The position numbers were made by a program, and so were the translations under genes. The notes under the pieces were generated by a model. The model saw nothing but the letters and a program-made list of their open reading frames with translations, made no database searches and was not told the origin of the DNA. From the NCBI GenBank assembly GCA_016718135.1, contig JADKEF010000004.1, positions 248,001-312,000 on the forward strand: a DNA stretch of 64,000 nucleotides. The letters run 5' to 3'. Positions 16,469 to 24,362 of this stretch are shown piece after piece (the first letter of the stretch is position 1; each line of letters starts with the position of its first letter). The stretch is from Acidobacteriota bacterium. Lineage in GTDB: Bacteria > Acidobacteriota > Blastocatellia > Pyrinomonadales > Pyrinomonadaceae.

Positions 16469-17659
16469 ATGTCCACACACCTTACAGAGATCTTCGACCA
16501 GCTTTTCTCATATTGCGAAACACGAGATTTTGCCGGACACGATCCATTTGACGGACTGAACAGCCGTCTATTTCAGCTAACGCCGCTCAAGCACCTTAGA
16601 CTCGCACGGCTCGCGTGGCTACAGATGTTCAAACGCTCGCCGATCGATCTACGCAGTGCCTTTGGCGTCACGAGAGGCGTAAATCCTAAAGGTCTTGCAC
16701 TGTTTGCTCTCGCCGAGCTATCGCGATTTCGCGTCACCAAAGAGGTCGAACATATGGGAAACGCGGTGCAACTGATCGATCGGCTCCTCGAAAAAAAGAT
16801 AGTCGGAAAGGCGAAGGACGGTAGAGCAACGATCTCATTCGGGTACAATTTCGATTGGCAGTCGCGCGTCTTTTACGTTCCCGAGGGAACACCTGCGATC
16901 GTTCCAACGGCATTTGCATCACAGGCGTTGATGGAAGCCTACGATGTGTTTGGTGACGAGAAATATCTGAATGCGGCTGACCAGATCTGCCTGTTCATCC
17001 TGAACGAACTAAATCGGATCGATGAAACGGACGATGAAGTATGCTTTAGCTACACTCCGGTCGACCGCAGCGTTATCTTTAATGCAAGCCTGCTGGCGGG
17101 CGAATCCTTGGCGCGCGTTGGAGCGGCAACCGGTAACGAAGAATATTTGAAAATGGCGGCAAAGACTGTCAGATTCGTCACGCGCCGCCAGAGTCAAAGC
17201 GGTGCCTGGGTGTATGGAGCTCAGGCATCCCAAAAATGGGTGGATAATTTTCATACGGCTTATATTCTGCTTTCGCTGTATCGCATTTCGAGCAATATTG
17301 AGGAATTGCGTGAAGATTCCTTTGACGCGCTAAATCTTGGCGGCGGTTATTGGCTGAATAATTTCTTCCTCGATGACGGAACGCCAAAGTACTATGACAA
17401 AGAGGTTTACCCGATTGACATTCACTCGGCGGCGGTAGCTATCTCAACTATGTCTGAGTTGCGGGCGATCGATGCGCGAATGTTAGCTTTGGCGAGAAAA
17501 ACGGCAAAATGGACGATCGAGAACATGCGCGACAGCGAAGGGTTTTTTTACTATCAGCTAAGGAAGAGCGGGCCTGTTAAGACTCCCTACATGCGATGGG
17601 GACAGGCATGGATGGCGTATGCTCTGGCACAGCTGATCGAGGCGACGGACGGCGAATAG
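16469..17659 (+). CDS. alpha/alpha-toroid protein of a polysaccharide cluster
   Basis: The 396-residue soluble protein is made of helical repeats with aromatic and acidic residues typical of (alpha/alpha)6-barrel sugar-active proteins: SGAWVYGAQASQKWVDNFHTAY, YYDKEVYPIDIHSAAVAI, and near the end TPYMRWGQAWMAYALA. It begins a plus-strand operon with DUF354, asparagine synthase and a glycosylphosphotransferase. Such proteins in exopolysaccharide clusters are often misannotated; a lyase, hydrolase or epimerase role is possible and not proven here. Confidence 0.7.
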   Translation: MSTHLTEIFDQLFSYCETRDFAGHDPFDGLNSRLFQLTPLKHLRLARLAWLQMFKRSPIDLRSAFGVTRGVNPKGLALFALAELSRFRVTKEVEHMGNAVQLIDRLLEKKIVGKAKDGRATISFGYNFDWQSRVFYVPEGTPAIVPTAFASQALMEAYDVFGDEKYLNAADQICLFILNELNRIDETDDEVCFSYTPVDRSVIFNASLLAGESLARVGAATGNEEYLKMAAKTVRFVTRRQSQSGAWVYGAQASQKWVDNFHTAYILLSLYRISSNIEELREDSFDALNLGGGYWLNNFFLDDGTPKYYDKEVYPIDIHSAAVAISTMSELRAIDARMLALARKTAKWTIENMRDSEGFFYYQLRKSGPVKTPYMRWGQAWMAYALAQLIEATDGE

Positions 17660-17667
17660 TCAGCGAT

Positions 17668-18690
17668 ATGCGTATTTGGATCGATCTTTCAAATTCACCT
17701 CATGTGCCGTTTTTTCGTGCTCTTGCGGGAGAATTTGAACGCCGCGGCCACAACATCCTCTGGACCCTGCGTGATTATGCGCAAACAGTGGAACTTGCGA
17801 ATCAGGCCGGGATCGACGCACCACTATTCGGAACCCATGGTGGCGGAAATTTACTTGCAAAGTTCGGCAAATTTACCGCACGGATCGTAGAACTATCCCG
17901 CTGGGCACGCGGTCAACATATCGATCTCGTAGTCGTCCATAATTCGCAGGAGCCGCTTATCGTCGCGAGACTCCTTGGCATAGCAAGCGTCAATCTTATG
18001 GATTATGAGCATCATCCGGGCAACCACATGTCGTTTCGCACGGCGAAGCGACTCGTGCTACCGAGGGCGTTTCCTGAGGAAAAGGCTGCGGGATTTGGCG
18101 CGTCGCCGGCGAAAACTCTACGTTACGAGGGCGTAAAAGAAGACGTTTATCTGGCGGATCTGACCGGCGATCCTCAGTTTGTGGATGAGCTTGAGAAGCT
18201 AGGTGTCACGCCTGAGAATATTCTAGTCGTTGTTCGTCCGCACGCTCCTGAGGCGCTGTATAATCGCGGTGTTGAAAACGATCTGCTCGACCGCGTGATC
18301 GATCGAGCGGCTGCGACGGCAAACGCTAAAGTCATTCTGTTGCCGCGAAAAACCTATCAGGGCGACGATCTGCGCGTTCGTCATCCGCAGGCCAATGTCA
18401 TTATCCCGAGCGTCGCTCTCGACGGAGCAAATCTACTGCTCGCCGCTGATCTTGTGATATCCGGCGGCGGCACGATGAATCGGGAAGCCGCGGCACTCGG
18501 CGTGCCGACCGCAACCATTTTTACCGGAAAGGCAGCCGCCATCGACGAATATTTGATCGCCGAAGGCCGCATGATGCGGATCGAAACTCCGCAGGACGTC
18601 GACAATTTGCAGTTCACAAAGCGAAGAGCCGCTGAGCCTCGTCGTGAAACCGCCGCCCTTAGCCGCGTTGCAGATCTGATATTGCGATGA
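17668..18690 (+). CDS. DUF354 family protein, GT-B-like fold
   Basis: The start at 17668 (MRIWIDLSNSPHVPFF) is eight bases after the upstream stop and matches the family N-terminus; longer frames are unlikely. The 340-residue protein has the DUF354 pattern: SNSPHVPFFRALAGEFERRGH, then HNSQEPLIVARLLGI, VVVRPHAPEALY and, near the end, LVISGGGTMNREAAALGVPT. The fold resembles UDP-GlcNAc 2-epimerases and GT-B glycosyltransferases. The genomic setting suggests a role in surface polysaccharide synthesis. The exact reaction is unknown. Confidence 0.82.
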   Translation: MRIWIDLSNSPHVPFFRALAGEFERRGHNILWTLRDYAQTVELANQAGIDAPLFGTHGGGNLLAKFGKFTARIVELSRWARGQHIDLVVVHNSQEPLIVARLLGIASVNLMDYEHHPGNHMSFRTAKRLVLPRAFPEEKAAGFGASPAKTLRYEGVKEDVYLADLTGDPQFVDELEKLGVTPENILVVVRPHAPEALYNRGVENDLLDRVIDRAAATANAKVILLPRKTYQGDDLRVRHPQANVIIPSVALDGANLLLAADLVISGGGTMNREAAALGVPTATIFTGKAAAIDEYLIAEGRMMRIETPQDVDNLQFTKRRAAEPRRETAALSRVADLILR

Positions 18691-18722
18691 TGGAAAGCGA
18701 AAAAGCCTCAGAGTAAATAGAT

Positions 18723-20648
18723 ATGTGCGGCATTGCCGGGACAATTTCATCAGATCCACAGTCGATCATCGGCCCGATGCTTGATTCGATCGAGCATCGC
18801 GGACGCGACGATCAGGGCATTTTTGTGTCCCGGCGTTTTGGCGAACACCAATTAAAAACTTGTCTCGGCCATCGGCGTTTGTCGATCATCGACACTTCGG
18901 CGGCCGGACATCAGCCGATGTTTACAGACGATCGCCGTTACGCGATCGTGCTTAATGGCGAGATCTATAATTACCGCGAACTTCGCAACGAGCTCGAATC
19001 TCTCGGACGCCGCTTTACGACCGCGACGGATACTGAGGTGCTGCTACAAGCATTTGCCGAGTGGGGCATCGGCTGTCTCGACCGTCTGAATGGGATGTTC
19101 GCATTCGCCGTGTGGGACGAGGCCGAAAAAACGCTCACCCTCGCCCGCGATCGCGTCGGCCTTAAACCGCTGTATTACGCAGCCGTCGGTGAGCAACTGA
19201 TCTTTGGTTCTGAGATCAAGGCGATACTCGCTAGCCGCCTCGTCGCCGCAGAACTGTCGCATGAGGCTCTCGATCAGTTTTTGACATTTCTGTGGCCGGT
19301 GCCGCCGCATACGTTGTTCAAGAACATATTTCATCTGCCCGCCGCTCACTATCTGGTCTGGAAAGACGGCCGCATCGATATCCAAGAGTGGTGGGATATT
19401 GACTATTCGGTTGAGGAAACTGGTGGCAGCATCGGTAAATGGAGTGACGCTGTCTACGAGACGCTCGATCGCGTGACGGCGATGGAAATGGTCGCCGACG
19501 TTCCGCTCGGGGCGTTTCTGTCGGGCGGGGTCGATTCATCGGCACTGGTGGCTCTGATGGCCAAACATTCGACGAGCCGTATCTCGACCTATACTTCGGC
19601 GATCTCTGCCCAGGATCTACGCTATGACATTATCCCGGACGACGTAAAATGGGCTCGTCGGGTCGCGGAACTCCTGCCGGTCGATCATCACGAAACACTT
19701 CTCACGCCCGACGTCACCGATCTCATACCCAAGCTCGTATGGCACTCTGACGCGCCGATCATAGATATGGCGATTCCGTCTTTTTTGATATCGCAGCAGG
19801 CGCGTGCGACGCAGACGGTAATGCTGTCCGGAATGGGCGGTGATGAGATCTTTGCCGGATATCCGCGACAGCTGGCGATGCAGCTCGCAGGTCTAACGGA
19901 TGCGATCCCGACAGCGATCCGGCGTCCGCTGATGTCCACGGTCGAGAGTTTGCTTTATGGCGGCTTGCCCGGCCGTCTGACCGGGCCGATAAGGAACGCA
20001 AAGAAATTTGCGAAAAGTGCGGCGATGGATTTCGAGGATCGATATCTCGGATTTGGCACCTATTTTACCGACACAATGCGCCAAGATCTTTACTCGCCGG
20101 AACTTCACGGTGAGATGGCGGGTTATGACGCGTATCGATATCATCGTCAATATTTTAAAAAATGCAGTGATGCCTCACCGCTCAACAGACTGTTGTACGT
20201 TGATTTCAAGACGTTTATGCCAGCTTTGAACCTTGATACTACCGACCGCACGTCTATGGCGGCCAATCTCGAGGTTCGCGCACCATATCTCAATATCGAG
20301 CTAGTCGATCTCGCCGCACGTATTCCGGCAAAGTTTAAGATCAACGGCATAAAGCGAAAATACGCACTCAAAAAGGCTGTCGAGCGGATATTGCCAAAAG
20401 ATGTGATCTGGAGAAAGAAGGCAGGATTTTCGGCACCGGTTCGGTCGTGGCTTCGCGGAGCATTGAGTGACATGGTGAACGACACGCTGTCCGAGGAAAC
20501 GATCAGGCGCCGCGGCCTATTTGACGCAGACGAGGTGCGGCGTGTGATCGATGCAAACCTTTCCGGAAAAGAAGACTATAATCTGCAAGTATTTCAATTG
20601 ATGACACTCGAGATCTGGATGCAGCAATTCTTAGATCAGCCGAAATAA
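18723..20648 (+). CDS. asnB: asparagine synthase (glutamine-hydrolysing)
   Basis: The 641-residue protein begins MCGIAGTIS, so Cys2 is available as the glutaminase nucleophile after Met removal. The glutaminase domain covers about residues 1-210 (GHRRLSIIDTS, LNGEIYNYRELR) and the synthetase PP-loop is LSGGVDSSAL (about 262-271). MLSGMGGDEIFAGYPR also fits. The protein belongs to the exosortase/EPS-cluster type of AsnB paralogues, which may amidate sugars or proteins instead of making free asparagine; its position between DUF354 and a WcaJ-like transferase supports that. Confidence 0.92.
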   Translation: MCGIAGTISSDPQSIIGPMLDSIEHRGRDDQGIFVSRRFGEHQLKTCLGHRRLSIIDTSAAGHQPMFTDDRRYAIVLNGEIYNYRELRNELESLGRRFTTATDTEVLLQAFAEWGIGCLDRLNGMFAFAVWDEAEKTLTLARDRVGLKPLYYAAVGEQLIFGSEIKAILASRLVAAELSHEALDQFLTFLWPVPPHTLFKNIFHLPAAHYLVWKDGRIDIQEWWDIDYSVEETGGSIGKWSDAVYETLDRVTAMEMVADVPLGAFLSGGVDSSALVALMAKHSTSRISTYTSAISAQDLRYDIIPDDVKWARRVAELLPVDHHETLLTPDVTDLIPKLVWHSDAPIIDMAIPSFLISQQARATQTVMLSGMGGDEIFAGYPRQLAMQLAGLTDAIPTAIRRPLMSTVESLLYGGLPGRLTGPIRNAKKFAKSAAMDFEDRYLGFGTYFTDTMRQDLYSPELHGEMAGYDAYRYHRQYFKKCSDASPLNRLLYVDFKTFMPALNLDTTDRTSMAANLEVRAPYLNIELVDLAARIPAKFKINGIKRKYALKKAVERILPKDVIWRKKAGFSAPVRSWLRGALSDMVNDTLSEETIRRRGLFDADEVRRVIDANLSGKEDYNLQVFQLMTLEIWMQQFLDQPK

Positions 20649-20652
20649 AGAC

Positions 20653-22209
20653 ATGGAAGCCGCCCCGGCGATCAAAAAGACGAACGTGATCGACGCCTCA
20701 AATCGCGTCCCCGAATGGGTGATGCCGATGGTCCGGGCGGGCGTTTTCGGGTTTGACGCGTTCTTGACCGCCCTGTGCTTTTTTTCCGCATTCACGTTGC
20801 GCGAAGGCGACCCGATATTGTCGTCATCGGCGTGGGCCTGGTCGCAACAATTTGTACCATACGCGGGCATTCTCCTTTTCGCCGTGCCGGCTCGTCTGGC
20901 GATGCTGTTGTACTTCAGGGCCTATCGATTTGAAGGTGCTTTTTCGTATCTCCAAGAAGCGATCAAGATATTTAAGGCGACTCTCGTCAGCTCGCTGCTG
21001 ATCGTCACGTGGGCATTTCTGTTTCGCGGTGGTTTCGCGTTTCGCGAGTTTTCCTATTCGAGGGCGGTATTTTTGGTAGATTTTGCCCTTGCTCTAATAG
21101 GCTTTACGATCTTTCACATCGTCGTAAGGTTCGTTCAAACTCGAGTTCGTGAGCGCGGCATCAATCTGATCCCAACGCTTGTCGTCGGAACGACCGCTGA
21201 GGCTCGCCGGACAGTTCAGGAGCTAAATGACGGGCGTTATCTTGGTTATCGCGTCATCGGCATCGTCAGCGGCCGTGATGAAACGGCCGTTGGCCATGAG
21301 ATAGTTTTGGATGGGGGTGAACGCATACCGCTCGTTGGTTCGATCGACGAACTGGCCGATCTGATCGGCGAACATAACATACATGAGGTGATCATCACCG
21401 ACGACACGCTCGAGATCGAGCGTCTATTTGAGGCGATGATGAGGATCTGCCGACGTCAAAAGGTTGAATTTCGCTTTGCTCCGAGCATATTCAATCTTCT
21501 GCCGCAAAAAACGTCTGTCGAACAGATCGGTGTGTTGCCGATGGTTCGCCTGTTTCGCGAACCTTTGTCTGACGCGCAGCGATTTATTAAACGGGCTTCG
21601 GATGTCGTCATCGCATCGACAGTGACGGTTTTGACAATGCCGCTGTGGGTCTTGGTTGCGATAGTGATCAGGGTTGATTCACGCGGTCCGATATTGTTCA
21701 AACAAGAACGCGTCGGTATGGATGGACGAAGGTTTCTTTGTTATAAATTCAGGACGATGCTGGCAGACGCCGACGAATCGCTTCATCGCGACGCTTATCT
21801 CAAAAACATCGAAGGTCAACGGGAAGCAAATGCCGGCGACGAAGAGAAACCGGTATTTGGCAAAGTGAAGAACGATCCGCGTATCACTGCTGCCGGGAAA
21901 TGGCTGAGGCGAACCAGCATCGACGAATTGCCTCAGTTTCTTAATGTGTTTCGCGGTGAAATGAGCGTCGTCGGACCGCGTCCGCCGATCCCATATGAGG
22001 TCGAACAGTACGAGCTGTGGCATCGGAAGCGGCTCGACGTAAAGCCTGGAATTACGGGGTTGTGGCAAGTGTCTGGGCGAAACCGGTTAACGTTTGACGA
22101 GATGGTGCGGGTCGATCTTTACTACATCGAGAACTGGTCGCTATTGCTCGACATCAAGATAATCCTGATGACACTGCCAGCAATGTTTCGTGGAGATGGT
22201 GCACGATGA
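20653..22209 (+). CDS. exopolysaccharide polyprenyl-phosphate glycosylphosphotransferase (WcaJ-like)
   Basis: The 518-residue protein has about four transmembrane helices in the first 165 residues, a CoA-binding-like nucleotide domain (PTLVVGTTAEARRTVQELN), a fifth membrane segment near 315-340, and a C-terminal bacterial sugar transferase domain. The latter has FKQERVGMDGRRFLCYKFRTM, then RRTSIDELPQFLNVFRGEMS and VKPGITGLWQVSGRN. It moves a sugar-1-phosphate onto undecaprenyl phosphate, the first step of repeat-unit assembly. Five bases separate it from asnB, and it overlaps prmC by four bases (ATGA). Confidence 0.93.
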   Translation: MEAAPAIKKTNVIDASNRVPEWVMPMVRAGVFGFDAFLTALCFFSAFTLREGDPILSSSAWAWSQQFVPYAGILLFAVPARLAMLLYFRAYRFEGAFSYLQEAIKIFKATLVSSLLIVTWAFLFRGGFAFREFSYSRAVFLVDFALALIGFTIFHIVVRFVQTRVRERGINLIPTLVVGTTAEARRTVQELNDGRYLGYRVIGIVSGRDETAVGHEIVLDGGERIPLVGSIDELADLIGEHNIHEVIITDDTLEIERLFEAMMRICRRQKVEFRFAPSIFNLLPQKTSVEQIGVLPMVRLFREPLSDAQRFIKRASDVVIASTVTVLTMPLWVLVAIVIRVDSRGPILFKQERVGMDGRRFLCYKFRTMLADADESLHRDAYLKNIEGQREANAGDEEKPVFGKVKNDPRITAAGKWLRRTSIDELPQFLNVFRGEMSVVGPRPPIPYEVEQYELWHRKRLDVKPGITGLWQVSGRNRLTFDEMVRVDLYYIENWSLLLDIKIILMTLPAMFRGDGAR

Positions 22210-23051
22210 ATATCCCCGAATATTTGGCCGCCGCGACCATGCGGTTGAAAGCCGCTTCGGTCGATCAACCGGAGCGACAGGCCTCGTCTTTGCTTAAGTT
22301 TGTCCTCGACCGCCCCGCGTCATTTCTGATCGCCCATCCCGAATACGAACTTTCAGATGACGAGGATGCAGCGTTTGCCGTCGCGGTTGAACGACGCTCA
22401 ACACGTGAACCTTTCCAATACATTGTCGGACGGCAGGAATTCTACGGACTGGATTTTGTGGTCGAACCGGAAGTGCTGATCCCACGGCCCGAGACTGAGA
22501 TACTTGTCGAAGCGGCGATCGATGAACTCTCGCGGGTCGATGCACCTCGATTCTGTGAGATCGGCGTTGGTTCTGGATGTGTTTCGATCTCTATACTCGC
22601 CAACTTGCCCACCGCATCTGCTGTCGGTGCCGATATTTCCCGACCAGCCATTGCAGTAGCGGAGCGAAATGCGGTCAGGCACAAAGTCGATGACCGCATC
22701 GAACTGATTGAGAGCAATCTTTTTGCGAACGTCGAGGGCAAATTTGACCTCATCGTCTCCAATCCGCCATACATTCCCGCTGAGGATATTGATGCCCTGC
22801 AGATCGAGGTGCGCGATTACGAGCCGCACACAGCTCTCTCGGGAGGACTGGGCGGTTTGGATATCGTGAGACGACTGATCAACGAATCTCCGACTCACCT
22901 TGTCGCCGGCGGATCGCTGATGATGGAGATCGGTATAGGACAAAGTGAAGATGTTGCCGCGATGTTTGACCCGCTCATTTGGCACTCGCATTGTTTTCTC
23001 CGAGACCTACAGAACATCCCGCGAACAGTACTCGCAAAATTGCGTGGCTGA
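22206..23051 (+). CDS. prmC: PrmC, peptide-chain-release-factor glutamine methyltransferase
   Basis: The 281-residue protein methylates the GGQ glutamine of RF1/RF2. It has an N-terminal helical domain with FQYIVGRQEFYGLDFVV, the SAM-binding VLIPRPETEILVE and EIGVGSGCVSISI, and the catalytic VSNPPYIP (about residues 184-191). It starts inside the end of the glycosylphosphotransferase gene (ATGA overlap) and so is coupled to an exopolysaccharide operon. prfA, its usual partner, is not in the window. Confidence 0.93.
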   Translation: MNIPEYLAAATMRLKAASVDQPERQASSLLKFVLDRPASFLIAHPEYELSDDEDAAFAVAVERRSTREPFQYIVGRQEFYGLDFVVEPEVLIPRPETEILVEAAIDELSRVDAPRFCEIGVGSGCVSISILANLPTASAVGADISRPAIAVAERNAVRHKVDDRIELIESNLFANVEGKFDLIVSNPPYIPAEDIDALQIEVRDYEPHTALSGGLGGLDIVRRLINESPTHLVAGGSLMMEIGIGQSEDVAAMFDPLIWHSHCFLRDLQNIPRTVLAKLRG

Positions 23052-23214
23052 CCCTCTACAATTTACTTGCTTTTGCAGATGAAGTGGGGGTAGTATGAAG
23101 TTACACCATGTAATAGTTTGATAACTTACGGTTTTAGGCGGATCAGGGGCTTTGATCCAGCTGGTGCAACTTTCGTTAAGTCGTTCTCTCTTTTGACGAT
23201 TGGAGGTGATTTTT

Positions 23215-23412
23215 GTGAAGGATATGCTTTACGCCGTATTAGCTCTCGTGACAGCAGTCGGGGCCGTTTTTTCCTGGCTTCAGTACACGAAAAGTGCTAA
23301 TAGTCTCTTTCTTGTAGTCTTTGGTGTCCTGGTTGTCGCGACCATCGCACTTGGTGCGTTGTTCATGTCAGGACGGGTGAATAAAGGTGAGGACATACAC
23401 ATTACTGAGTAA
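23215..23412 (+). CDS. small two-helix membrane protein
   Basis: A GTG start at 23215 is chosen because it follows a strong ribosome-binding site (GGAGGTGA, 23202-23209) by five bases. The 65-residue product has two hydrophobic helices (about 3-22 and 30-52) and an acidic tail. I do not recognise the family. The 160 bases upstream carry a hairpin (GGATCA 23140-23145 with TGATCC 23153-23158) but no gene. It stands alone between prmC and the nfu-like gene. Confidence 0.65.
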   Translation: MKDMLYAVLALVTAVGAVFSWLQYTKSANSLFLVVFGVLVVATIALGALFMSGRVNKGEDIHITE

Positions 23413-23544
23413 TGTCGTGCTCCTCTTCGACTTGAAGTTTTAGAGTGGTCTTCCGATCTACGTGCGGGTGCGCTTGAATTGTATCTTAATTCAGCCGCCC
23501 GCATTCTTGTGTTTGTGAAAAATGGGCGCTGATGATGTATAATG

Positions 23545-23573
23545 TTGACATAAATGTAAGGTATCGAATTATC
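23545..23573 (+). promoter_or_regulatory. candidate sigma70 promoter of the nfu-like gene
   Basis: TTGACA (23545-23550) and ATTATC (23568-23573) are spaced by 17 bases and lie 20 bases before the ATG at 23594. The -35 is perfect and the -10 is weak. The stretch 23413-23544 holds no gene that I can see. Confidence 0.4.
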
Positions 23574-23593
23574 TTCATTTTGTTGAGTGAAAA

Positions 23594-24166
23594 ATGCCTA
23601 AGATCGCTGACATACAGGAAACGCCAAACCCGAACGCCGTTAAGTTCATTCTCAAAGAACCGGTGTCGCATGGCACTTCGCACTCGTTCAAATCAGCCGA
23701 GGCTGGCGTTGATGACAAGCTCGCCAAGTCCATTTTTGACATCGGCCCGGTGGTGTCGGTGTTTTATATGGACAAGATGATCACGGTCGAGAAGACCGAT
23801 GATGCCGAGTGGGATGAGATCTTGCCGGATCTCGCCGTCCCGATCCGTGCAGCCGAGGCGGTCGTTTCGTCAAATGGTAATGGAGGCAGAGCCGCGGCGG
23901 CAGCTGTTGGCGGTGCCATCGCCGCAGCAGCAAGCGACGACCCGAAAATACTCCAGATCAATGAACTGCTCGACGAACGCATTCGGCCATTTCTGGCTAG
24001 CGATGGTGGTTGGCTCGAAGTTTTGGGTCTCGAGGACAACACGCTCAAGATTCGATACGAAGGTGCCTGCGGTAGCTGCCCTAGCTCGCTTACAGGTACA
24101 CTTATGGCGATCGAAAACATGATCAAAGAAGAGATCGACCCTGAGATCACAGTCGTTGCCACTTAA
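23594..24166 (+). CDS. Nfu-type Fe-S cluster carrier (Nfu_N plus NifU C-terminal domain)
   Basis: The 190-residue protein has an N-terminal Nfu_N/Scaffold domain (about 1-88, ETPNPNAVKFILKEPV) and a C-terminal NifU-like domain (about 115-190) with the cluster-binding CxxC in EGACGSCPSSLTGTL. An Ala/Gly/Asn-rich linker joins them. Nfu proteins carry assembled clusters to target enzymes. It is 12 kb from the SUF locus and has its own candidate promoter. A hairpin (24179-24202) follows the gene. Confidence 0.9.
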   Translation: MPKIADIQETPNPNAVKFILKEPVSHGTSHSFKSAEAGVDDKLAKSIFDIGPVVSVFYMDKMITVEKTDDAEWDEILPDLAVPIRAAEAVVSSNGNGGRAAAAAVGGAIAAAASDDPKILQINELLDERIRPFLASDGGWLEVLGLEDNTLKIRYEGACGSCPSSLTGTLMAIENMIKEEIDPEITVVAT

Positions 24167-24178
24167 TATCCTGCCTCG

Positions 24179-24202
24179 TTCAACAAATTTTATTTTGTTG
24201 AA
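24179..24202. other. 9-bp stem hairpin after the nfu-like gene
   Basis: TTCAACAAA pairs with TTTGTTGAA around a six-base loop. No U-tract follows, so it may be a weak terminator or a processing/stability hairpin. Confidence 0.4.
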
Positions 24203-24215
24203 ACTAAAGAAATTC

Positions 24216-24245
24216 TTGACTTTTTCGCGCTAGATTCGTCATAAT
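24216..24245 (+). promoter_or_regulatory. candidate sigma70 promoter upstream of the GAF-like protein gene
   Basis: TTGACT (24216-24221) and CATAAT (24240-24245) are 18 bases apart. This leaves a leader of about 110 bases before the GTG at 24363, containing palindromic GATG/CATC segments. No known riboswitch was recognised. Confidence 0.4.
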
Positions 24246-24362
24246 CGAGCAGATGGCGGCGTATGCGTGTCATCATCACATCTGCGGGTACATCTACCCC
24301 AAGTTCTACCAGCCGCCACCACCCACGAATAATTGCAGTTTGACCCATGGAGGAGAAACCTA

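Noticed and set aside
23446..23460. A stretch near GGTCTTCCGATCT resembles the end of an Illumina adapter (about 12 of 13 bases).
   Set aside because: The bases further upstream do not match either adapter, and the neighbourhood looks like ordinary intergenic sequence, so chance similarity is more likely.
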